From Adiantum capillus-veneris (Eukaryota; Streptophyta; Polypodiopsida; Polypodiales; Pteridaceae), in assembly GCA_014529385.2 (NCBI GenBank), contig CM043951.1:108662469-108726468 (forward strand): a stretch of 64,000 bases of DNA, read 5' to 3'. The position numbers and the translations under genes were made by a program. The notes below the pieces were generated by a model. The model ran no database searches, was not told the DNA's origin, and saw only the letters and a program-made list of their open reading frames with translations. This document shows positions 55,806-64,000 of the stretch, piece after piece (position 1 is the stretch's first letter; each line of letters begins with the position of its first letter).

Positions 55806-55983
55806 ACGACACAAGATGTGGGGTGGAGCTCCCAAATCTCACTGTATGAGTACCATGTGAGAATGTGAGTGAGGGCTCCTTATTCTTTGTATGTATAAAG
55901 AATAAGGAGATAAATGTGGGCAGCCGGACGCTGTCCGACGGACACAAGTAAAGCACGATGAGGCACACCGCCTTTACCTAACA
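55724..55983 (-). repeat. 5' LTR of copia3, with (GA)n
   Basis: Pairs with 51869-52138. The (GA)n run is shorter (55771-55804) and is preceded by a G-rich stretch. It contains the same CTCCTTATTCTTT / AAAGAATAAGGAG hairpin (55877-55909). Confidence 0.9.
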
Positions 55984-56042
55984 CCGTGGTCACCTGCCAC
56001 CTTCTGGTCTCTAACAATGTATCTTCCTGATCTTAAATTCAT
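55984..56042 (-). pseudogene. gag: T gag start (first 19 codons)
   Basis: ATG at 56042, MNLRSGRYIVRDQKVAGDH, then copia3. The LRSG start is plausible for a Gag. This is the only ATG found that keeps phase with the rest of gag across the copia3 insertion. Confidence 0.65.
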
Positions 56043-57769
56043 CAAACTTATCAATGCAATTTATCACAAATCCAACCACTCACCTGGCAAAGGATCTGTC
56101 TCCGCACAACTTCTTGCTTTGCTGCTGAATATACCTGTACACAAGCGTTTAATTTTGGCAATCGAATCAAAGCATTTATCTGCTAGAGGTTATCTTAGTA
56201 ATGATTGGTATAACTGGAGAGTTAATCTCAACCACTACTATATTTTATGTGAATTCAGTCTTTACACCGTCAAATGGACAAACAAGGTTCAAATTCACTT
56301 CTGAAAGAAGTTCTGGAATCCTTGAGCCAAATGGAATCTCACTGTCTAAGCCCAGTCAAATTTTCTCTTCAGTAAGCCCCAATAGACATCCTATGCGTAG
56401 GATGTCTCCTGCTTTGTTTTGCCTGGATTTTTGCACTGTGGATTCCCCTTGATGTGCTGAGTCTACAACTATTTTTACTTTTTGATTTGGACACCTATAA
56501 GCTAGTTAATGAGTCAGAAATCTATTCCGAAAGCCTGTTGCTGATCTTGATCAGTCTAATCAACTTCAATTTAGACCAAAATTGACCTGGAGGCTTGCCT
56601 TAGGCTATACAACACCTTGCTATGCTCATAGTCAGTATCTGGCTTCAATTTCTTGCTTTAAACATCCTACGCGTAGGATGTCTTTTTCATCAGAATGGCT
56701 TCAAACTCAAAACACAGGCTTCCCTTGAGTTGCTGATCACTTTGGTATGCTCAAAATTTGGTTTGGAGTGAAAAATCACACAGAAGACATCCTACATGTA
56801 GGATGTCTTTTTGGCCTGTTTGATCCCAGACTTGACCCACAGCTTCCCCTTGATGTCAGCAACCCAGTGGTATGCTTAGATTTTGGTTTGGATTTCAAAA
56901 GTCCCCAATTTTAGCTGTTCTTGCCTTTTTCAATCAAAAGTGCTAAAGTCTGCTTTGAACCCAATTTTCTCACCCAAATAAGATGAAACCCCTCTCAGTC
57001 ACTCAATATATCATGCACGACATGCTCATGCAGCCATCTTATGGTTTTGGTCTTAAAATAATGCTTTGGCACAATTTGGGTAGGATGTCTGGTAATTTCA
57101 GTATGTCTGGCCTTATCCTGTCAAGATATGGTCAAATTTCCACTTTCCAGTTGAAATTAGGGTAAACGCCACCTTTTGAACACACTGGTCAACTCAAAAT
57201 CCCAAAATTCCTACCAGATTAGCCTGTAGACATCCTACGCGTAGGATGTCTCCTTTCTTGAAATTAATTTGTTTTGTGACAGAAATGCTCCTAATGCTCT
57301 GTAACTCTATCAAAAACACTCACAGTAACTTTTGGACTTCACTTAGACTTTCAAACACACTTTTGCATCTTTTTGCGTCTTTTAAAAACTTGTGATGAAT
57401 TTACCAAGCAAATATACATGCATGAAGTGCTCTAGATCCTGAATCATGATGTCCTACTTACTCTACTCCTACTTATCATGTGAAATGGTGATAATGGTGT
57501 TTTGGTTGCTTTCTGGCCTCCTCGGACTCTCAAGCTCTCCTCTCACCGCTTCTACCACTCCAACTCCTACTCAGGAACTCGACTACTACCTAAACTACCT
57601 AATTCTACCTAAGTCGAAGGATCTAGGCCAGACACACGCTTCTTAGACTCCCTCTAAGACCTAGAGAGTCCTCCACCCTCTGATCCTATCTAAATGTAAA
57701 ACGAGACTCTTGGCAAGCCAAAAATCCCTATCCTCAAGGATTGGTCTCGGTCACCTACCTAAGGTTTTC
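56043..57769 (-). other. 5' leader of T with palindromes
   Basis: About 1.7 kb between primer site and gag, without coding sequence. It holds four copies of the 24-bp palindrome: 56384-56407 (one mismatch), 56660-56683 (one mismatch), 56785-56808 (perfect, CATG centre) and 57228-57251 (perfect, GCGC centre), plus a half copy near 57082. Leaders of this length in gypsy elements usually hold packaging and dimerisation signals. Confidence 0.75.
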
Positions 57770-57788
57770 ATCCTCGGCAAAGGCGCCA
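57770..57788 (-). other. Primer-binding site of T, tRNA-Asp-like
   Basis: The minus strand after the LTR end ...CCAACA and one T reads TGGCGCCTTTGCCGAGGAT. From memory the plant tRNA-Asp complement is TGGCGCCGTTGCCGGGGAT, so there would be two mismatches. It fixes the T strand as minus. Confidence 0.75.
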
Positions 57789-57789
57789 A

Positions 57790-58723
57790 TGTTGGACGGA
57801 TACGCCACGACGGACGTCAACACAGCGAGAACTCACCTAACATATAATGTCAGCTAAGGACGAATCTCGACCCGCAGGCGCGTGGAAGCAAGCATAAGGT
57901 GTCAACCTACACTCGAGCGACTCTTAACTAATTCCTACAGAGGTCTCTACCAATTGTCTAAGTCACAGCTTTCAAGAGTGCATAAGAGGAAACTTCCTAC
58001 AACACTTTCTAGAGCCGAACACCCATCAAACAATCTCGAAACACCATAGAACTTGAAGGAGACCCTACTAATACCAATAGGTCGCTCTCCCTAAGGTCTA
58101 TGAACCAAAACCCCAACCCACAACACCCGCTGCAAAATCACGTAGGATGTCTGACCAAAATTTGCAGGTCTTCATTTCCGAAATCTAAAGTGCCTAATGT
58201 GTAGTTCTACTCAATGTGAACGCGTGGATATACTGCAATGCAAAATCGGACAACGTATGCTCACCAAATCACCAGATGAAGCTCGTAGAAGGAGCTCACA
58301 AAACCGGACCGTACGCGCGCAATGTAGGTATTAGCGCGTAGCTCTCATCGGAGGCAACACGTTGCTCTTCTCCGCACTCGATTCCCACCATCGGTGCATA
58401 CGTAGCGTCAAGATGAATCTCACACTCTCTCTCGTACACAATACGCTCACTCACAGACTTCAAAACTTGTTTTTTAAAATGACAAAAGGTTTTTTCATTA
58501 AGGTCAAAAAGTGGTATAAATACTTTACAATTCTCAAGCCCTAAAGTTCCAAAATCAACCATCTGCTCAATCTAACTATCAAAACTGGGATACAATATGG
58601 AAACTTCTGTAAGCCCCAATATTTACAAGGTGAAAAATCAGGCTTCCTTAATAAATGAATAATTATAAAAAATGATAATCCTCCGAGTAGTTAGTCTCTG
58701 TGGGGTGTGTCCAGCTTCTAACA
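57790..58723 (-). repeat. 5' LTR of T
   Basis: 934 bp, the partner of 26384-27318, followed by the target duplication tgcat (58724-58728). It contains a half palindrome (CGTAGGATGTCTG near 58141). Confidence 0.95.
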
Positions 58724-58728
58724 TGCAT

Positions 58729-58800
58729 GTAATATCTTTGAGGCATTCTCAGGACAATACACAATCCTGTATGTATCTCTAGAACATACACTGTCTACAA
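58729..58800. repeat. Foldback element P, distal end of the right arm
   Basis: The reverse complement matches 25136-25207 (TTG(C/T)AGA(T/C)AGTGTATGTT, TAGAGATACATA, AGATATTACATGCA or close variants), continuing the arm that stops at the T insertion at 26383. It shows that T inserted in P. Confidence 0.8.
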
Positions 58801-59832
58801 GCGTCCATCCGAAAGACAAAAAAAAAACACAAAGCTTGATTAGATAAAGCAACTTTAATGTCAAACCAAACCATAGAAATAAATAGGTTTAATGAAATAA
58901 AGACAACGATCTCCCTATGAGTGTCTTCAAACTTGTGTATTGCGTTCAGGAGCACCCCTCTCTCTGTAGATGAAAGAGTGACTCTCACCTGCAATTAGTT
59001 AATCTCTGTGTGTGTGTGTAGGTGTCAAGCAACAAGGCCTCACTGAAAACATAGACAGAGGGGAAGCATTGGGAGAGACATGCATTAATATAAAGAATGG
59101 GTTGAAGTACATAATGAATCCATTCAGATGAGGTTCCAACCAAAGCCAAGACAAGAGCATGAAGAGCTTAGAGTAAGGGGTTCTCCTATTAACCTTCCCA
59201 CCATCATAGCCAAAAAAACATAATAATGAGTTAATCCAGGTAGGTGTCAAAAGAAAACCACCTGTGTCATAGATGTCCACCCTAAGAGCAACATGCAATA
59301 GCATATCAGTTAGCTAAGGGGGAACCTAATCAGAGCTATCCATGTCCAAGGTAGGCAGGATGTAGGAGTAGGGACCAAGCAATTTTTCTGTAAACTCCCA
59401 GGTCATGTGCAAATGCCCGTAGGTAATATGTCTCCTACTGCAACGAGTTTGAAACCCAAGCTTCCTTTAAAGCCATGGTGTCTTTAAACTCTCAAGTAAT
59501 GGTTGGGGGCCACCACGGAACAGGCTCCACAGAGTGGTGGGCTATTAGCTCTATAAACCAGACGGGGTGGGTGGGGCTTTACAAAGCCAACTTGAGGAGT
59601 GATGTGGCCTATCAATCAAGGCTTCACAAATTCATGATGACTCCCCACTATCGAGGTGATAAAGGCGAAGTCACTCATCCAAGGTGAGTGGTATAATTAG
59701 GGGATAAGTGAGGTGGCGGGGTTTTTTAGGGATAAATATCCATCCTAAAAGTTTTAATCGTTGCATGGTGAGTCTTTTGTATAGACTTCTATTTGACCCT
59801 CCATCCAATCCCACACTAGGGTGTCAAGAGGG

Positions 59833-59867
59833 GGGCACTAGGCTCCCCTCTAGGGGTCCTAGTGCCC
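59833..59867. repeat. Hairpin GGGCACTAGG...CCTAGTGCCC
   Basis: Ten-base perfect arms with an inner CCCCT / AGGGG pair, giving about 15-16 paired bases and a 2-base loop. It stands alone in non-coding sequence. Confidence 0.8.
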
Positions 59868-60183
59868 AACTAGTTAAGAGAAAATTGATGCAAGATATCA
59901 AGAGGTTTACATGCGAAGGGGGAAGGGTAGAATCCCAATAGAAATTGCCTGATGAATCTCCATAACGTTGCTCTTTCAAACCCATTTTTGGAAAAAGCAT
60001 TAATCAAATTCTGGATATCTTGACAAGCTAGTAGGGTCTTGCTATTGCAATAAAGGATAGGCTTTATTTGGGAGAGGATCACTTTGTGGGCCCAAGTATT
60101 AGGTCTATTGTTGGCCTTATTGATGTATTTGATGGGGGAGATGTCCAAGGGGCCTTCTTTTTTGGTCAATGATTTGTGTGTGT

Positions 60184-60351
60184 GTGTTTCTCGCAGTTGC
60201 CTTATTTGGATTTTGTGAATACACTTTGCCGAGCAGATTTCCTAAAGAGTTGATTCCATATTCGAGTGATGATGAAGGGGAGATCTATAGGGTAGCTCTA
60301 CCAAACAATGTATATTTGGTTCTATATAAGGGTAGTGATGAAGGTTCATGA
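60184..60351 (+). other. Possible exon remnant
   Basis: Open from the acceptor-like tract: FGFCEYTLPSRFPKELIPYS, SDDEGEIYRVALPNNVYLVL, YKGSDEGS, stop at 60349. The composition is protein-like and acidic, but I recognise no family and see no partner exon. It could equally be part of an old transposon. Confidence 0.25.
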
Positions 60352-61280
60352 CATCTTCATTTTGTGGTCCAATTCAATGAAAAATTATTCTTTGCATACT
60401 TTTGGATATGATATTAGGCCTTGTATACAAATTAGCTTCACATCAGTGTAGGTGAATTTTTTTTCAATCCTTTGATATTTGTTGAAGCCTTTTGAGTTTG
60501 AAAAGGCAGACACCTATCACCATGCTAATGTCTTTTTGCTTTGCATTGTGAAGTTGAACAGGATCATAGAGCAATCGTGGCGCATTCTGAAAAGCTTTCT
60601 ATTAGGTTCAAATGACGTGCTGGAGTGGGGATCATTGCCTAGCTTTTTATCATGTGAAAATATATAGGAATTACACTTAACCTTTGAAAAAGAAAGATTT
60701 CTCTGGTATTTTTTTTCTTCACTTCTGATTTAGTTTGTTGTTGTTTTCAAGAGGTTAAATCTCTCTTCTTTAGTCCTAGTCACTTTTCTATTGATAAATA
60801 TTGTTTTGGTTATAGAAAATATGGAGATGTGCATGAAGATTCAAGGATTGTCAAAGGTGGAGGACCTCGGTTTGGTTTTGTAAAGCACGTTGTCTCTTTC
60901 ACATGGACAATATCTTTGTGGTTTTGCATGTCCAATCTTGTTTTAGTGCACTTGCACTATTTAAAATGTTGTATTTAAGTTAATCTCTTTCATGCAAGAA
61001 AAGGTTTGAGTTGTACATGCTCAGTGTTGATAAGATAGAGAGAGGGAAAGTGATCACTTCAATTTTCCTTCGTATTTGTGCCAAATTGTTTATTATTTAG
61101 TGGTGCCTGGAATTGGGGTTACCATATATAGGTAAGTTAGTGGTGTAGGGTTTTGCTTATTGATCCAACATATGTTTTTTTAGGGGGGAGAGAGTGCTAT
61201 AAAGTCGCTCCTTAGTCACTTTCATTTTGTGCTTATAGCCTCCTTGCATGCATAGCCTTCTTGTTCTTACTTGTGCTAGC

Positions 61281-61443
61281 CATGGAGCCTCTTGTTGCTT
61301 TCTCGGAATTCTTTTATGAGATCCATTACTTGGGTGACAAGGTCCATGATTTCTTCCCCCATTATCTAGATCTTGACAGGGATCCGAGTCTACACTATGA
61401 TAGCTTGAGGGAAGTTCTTGTTACATTGAGACATGCCTCATGA
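61281..61443 (+). other. Short ORF of 53 codons behind a TATA-like box
   Basis: ATG at 61281 (MEPLVAFSEFFYEIHYLGDK) to TGA at 61443, about 85 bases after GCTATAAAGTCG (61196-61207). No family recognised; no downstream exon identified. 61499-61786 is also open but unremarkable. Could be chance. Confidence 0.25.
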
Positions 61444-62600
61444 AGTACATTATGAAGCTTCCCATACACAAAGGCTGTTGGGGTCTCTATGACATGTTAT
61501 GCTTAATTCACAAGGGGGACCGACCTATCACACAATGCTTTGCTCCATTCCAAGGGGTCCTTTATGGGGCTTGATTCTTTGCCTGTCTCAAGCTAGAAGT
61601 GGATACAAACATGTAGAAGAGAGAGATATTCGCACCGGATTTCTATCTCAACAATCCAACTCTTATTTTTTCATGTACAACCAAAATAGTAACGCTAAGG
61701 TTGAGCTACCCCACATGAAAATGTATGACATCTTCAAGGATATGAATGTGGCACCTATTGATCAAAGGGTTTCAACTATTGCTTGAGTACTTGAGTTGCA
61801 TTTAGGGTGCGATCAAGGTAACATATCATGCCAAATCCACACCCCTTTACAGAAGTTGAAAGCTTGAATGCATAGCTTAGCGGTAAATCTCTTTGACCTT
61901 GAGAAGACGTGAATGTTGTGCATGGACGAGTGCTTGAGTTTTCTTGCGAGCAAGTTAGAATTTTCATTCGATACTTAGTCCAAGTCAATGAATGGCAAGT
62001 TCTTGCTGCTTGAAAGTGTTTTTAGATATGGTGGTTCTTGAGAATGCTCATGTCCATGTAGGGAGCAACAAGATTTGTCGAAGCCAAGTTTTAGGCGATG
62101 TAGGACCAAATTGTCTCATATCATACCATTCACACCTTTGCCTCGAGCTTCTCTACTATGAGTCCTATTCTAGGAAGCTAGCCTGCACTTGAATTCTCAT
62201 CAAACTGAGCATGGGCACACTGCATGCATGGATGTATCGAGATCTTTTAGACTCGATCTAAACTTGTGATCAATATATCTAAGCCTCAATGAAGGATGGA
62301 GGATGTCTATCACAATAAGATTGAAAGAAAGCGGAGGCTAAAAGAGAAAATATAAAGGCTAGATGGAACTACAACTTGTGGTAGATCTTTATAGGGTGAC
62401 TGGACTGCTATACGTTAAGCACTTAGCATGTGTTAATAGCATAGACAACTTAGCAGATTATGATATCTTGACAGCATTTCCTCAAGAACATCCCATCAAA
62501 ACAATAATTTGTGAGCCAAAAATGTATTCAAATTGTATCATCTCTCAAATGACAATCACAGGATAAATTTGGTAATGCCCAGGGAACCAAAGCAAAAAAA
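61444..62600. other. Unassigned sequence
   Basis: No motif, repeat or element end recognised on either strand. Confidence 0.4.
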
Positions 62601-62838
62601 GTTACCAATTGTAACTTCATTTGAGTCGGAGTTACCATTTGGTAACTTGGATTTTCTTACGCAGTACCATATGGTAACACAATTTTCTCAAATAGAAACC
62701 ACTAGGGTTCATGTTTAATTTACATTATATATATATATATATATATACCACACACATATATATGTAATTGAGTTACCATTCCAATTACAAATGTTACCAA
62801 TTGGTAACTTAAAACTTTGACAATGTTACCACTGGTAA
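62601..62838. repeat. Cluster of GTTACC...GGTAAC palindromes around an (AT)n run
   Basis: Five related motifs in 240 bp: 62601-62615, 62631-62646 (7-bp arms), 62663-62677, 62793-62808 (GTTACCAATTGGTAAC, a perfect 16-bp palindrome) and 62825-62838. (AT)n at 62726-62748 lies in the middle. Confidence 0.85.
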
Positions 62839-63237
62839 TTTTATTAAAAAAATCAAATTTATAGAGTGATGACAATGCACAAATTCTAGTTTGTGGTCAA
62901 TTTGTATATTTTTCCATTCCTTGACACAAGGATATAAGATCCTCATAGGAATCACTATGTGTGTGTGTGTCGTGTGTGCATGTTAGAGACCTGAAGCATA
63001 TTCCATTGTCACCCACTATTGGCTATTGTCATTCGTTCCTTTGTTTCTTCTCAAAAAAATTGGGCGGGAGCTGGTGGTCTCTATGGGCCGTTCTCTTTAA
63101 TGTCACTAAAAACTGGTTCTCAACAAAGTATTACAATTATTTTGCGGTGTATCTACATCGTTTCTTGCTTCCAATATTACCATATTATTGGGTCTCTTTA
63201 AAGAAATATAATAGTCAAAAGATATGAAAGAATCTTG

Positions 63238-63257
63238 CCCCCCCCCCCCCCCCCCCC
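63238..63257. repeat. Poly-C run of 20
   Basis: Uninterrupted C tract (poly-G on the minus strand). Such runs can form four-stranded structures and are prone to assembly error. Confidence 0.85.
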
Positions 63258-63472
63258 TGGTTTTCGAATCCTGCCAACCACCTCTAGCTATCCCTCCTTC
63301 CTCTTCTGCTACACCTGTGACACCTATGCGACCGACGGTTGAGTGAGTGCGTCCCCCCACACCTGCGAGTCCCTCCCCCGATAGCTGCTTGCACCTTAAT
63401 GGTGCATGTCTACCTCTCACATGACGCTCTTATTCCCCACGCCTCATTCCGATACGCTAACAAGCTCAGCTT

Positions 63473-63475
<3 letters not shown>

Positions 63476-63558
<83 letters not shown>

Positions 63559-63581
63559 GAGAGAGAGAGAGAGAGAGAGAG
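63476..63581. repeat. (GA)n microsatellite
   Basis: GA from 63476 to 63554 and again 63557-63581 after a short interruption. No surrounding LTR could be recognised. 63582-64000 shows nothing else I can assign. Confidence 0.9.
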
Positions 63582-64000
63582 GCTATGAGCAGGACTCTCT
63601 TGATCTCGTGAGACAGAGCGGGAGAGAGCAATATTCACAATCGACTGCTAACACACAATTGGTTGTGTGCGGAACACATGCATGTGTGCAACAAACACAA
63701 AGGGAATTGCAACGCCTATAGGTAGAGATGTTGTATTAGCAATCTATCCTTTTCATATTTCCTTTTACCTCCTTCTCATCTTTCCTTTTACCTCTTATTT
63801 CTTTGTTACAGGATGTCCTTTTAGAAAAACGGCACATGGAACCAACATTCAAAATTTGTATTTTCCCTTAAATATCTTTTTCAAGAAAAAAAACAAGGAA
63901 CTAACGTTCAAAAATTGGATTTCCTCCACACCTCCTCTGTGTTTCCCTCCTTTGCAAAAAAGCTATGGTTTCTGTTAGGATAGCCCTAACCTCACTACAT

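Larger units (their letters stand above)
51869..55983 (-). mobile_element. Copia3: Ty1/copia element with large internal deletion
   Basis: LTRs 51869-52138 (270 bp) and 55724-55983 (260 bp) share TGTGAGT...CCTAACA ends, a (GA)n run and the block GCACGACAC(A)(A/G)GATGTGGGG. The target duplication is ccgtg (51864-51868 and 55984-55988). A tRNA-Met primer site beside the right LTR fixes the strand as minus. The interior keeps gag, protease and a scrap of RNase H; integrase and most of RT are gone. It is inserted in the T gag N-terminus, in frame-neutral fashion (gag phase is regained on removal). LTR divergence is higher than for copia1, so it is older. Confidence 0.9.
26384..58723 (-). mobile_element. 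Giant nested Athila-like Ty3/gypsy element T
   Basis: LTRs at 26384-27318 and 57790-58723 share both ends (TGTTGGACGG...TTCTAACA) and are flanked by an identical 5-bp target duplication, tgcat (26379-26383 and 58724-58728). A polypurine tract beside the left LTR and a primer site beside the right LTR fix the strand as minus. After subtracting the nested elements (copia1, copia2 plus X, copia3) the body is about 17 kb: leader, gag, pol, spacer, third ORF. The tRNA-Asp-like primer site and a large ORF between pol and the 3' LTR resemble the plant Athila lineage; that placement is inference. Gag, pol and ORF3 carry stops and frameshifts, so T itself looks inactive. Confidence 0.9.
58801..61180. 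other. Unassigned flank
   Basis: Low coding density. The frames at 59475-59687 (+) and 59870-60169 (-) show no family I recognise. 59833-59867 is a hairpin (separate entry). 60184-60348 is an open stretch directly after a splice-acceptor-like TG-rich/pyrimidine tract ending TCTCGCAG. No element ends were found. Confidence 0.4.

Noticed and set aside
56017..56304. Plus-strand ORF of 95 codons in the T leader
   Set aside because: Antisense to the gag start (ATG 56042) and leader of T. No family recognised, and the gag reading is supported by phase across copia3.
59475..59687. 70-codon plus-strand ORF in the right flank
   Set aside because: No motif, no supporting context; length expected by chance in 5 kb.

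Overview
The window is nuclear DNA of a land plant with a large, repeat-rich genome. The evidence is Ty3/gypsy chromoviruses with a chromodomain-like tail, Tat-like and Athila-like gypsy elements, Ty1/copia elements primed by initiator tRNA-Met, and long (GA)n/(CT)n tracts. I found no complete host gene, no tRNA or rRNA gene and no CRISPR array. The species cannot be fixed from the sequence. Almost everything is LTR retrotransposon, mostly broken by stops and frameshifts and nested several layers deep.

Layout. (1) 443-5792, plus strand: gypsy element G1 (gag, protease, RT, two RNase H domains, integrase), broken by two frameshifts and one stop. (2) 6608-8128, plus: relict copia element F. (3) 8129-11623, minus: chromovirus A, inserted in the RT of F. 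(4) 11624-14893, plus: gypsy relict E, probably inserted in A. (5) about 14891-25135, minus: three more blocks (B, C, D) of the chromovirus family of A, arranged LTR-interior-LTR-interior-LTR-interior. Each interior keeps a different part: gag in B, protease-RT-RNase H in C, RNase H-integrase-chromodomain tail in D. (6) 25136-26383 plus 58729-58800: foldback (inverted-repeat) element P, cut in its right arm by the next element. (7) 26384-58723, minus: Athila-like element T, about 32.3 kb as it stands, with 935/934-bp LTRs and a 5-bp target duplication (tgcat). (8) 58801-64000: low-coding flank with simple repeats and short palindromes.

Element T read from its 5' end (high coordinates): 5' LTR 57790-58723; primer site resembling a tRNA-Asp complement; long leader with 24-bp palindromes; gag (56042-49795, split by copia3); a scar made by two unrelated copia-type insertions (copia2 and X) where the gag/pol junction is missing; pol (43973-33533, split by intact copia1); a spacer carrying the same palindromes in a ~285-bp tandem array; a third ORF of about 1,120 codons (30740-27371) in the env position; polypurine tract; 3' LTR 26384-27318.

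Most notable: (a) T pol has two consecutive H2C2 zinc-binding domains before the integrase core and a retropepsin-like domain after it, in one 708-codon reading frame; (b) the same 24-bp palindrome recurs at least seven times in the two untranslated regions of T; (c) copia1 (37685-42862) is complete, has identical 227-bp LTRs and an open 1,428-aa polyprotein, and is therefore very young; (d) P is a split palindrome whose halves lie 32 kb apart; (e) G1 has a dual RNase H in which the older domain has lost its first catalytic Asp.
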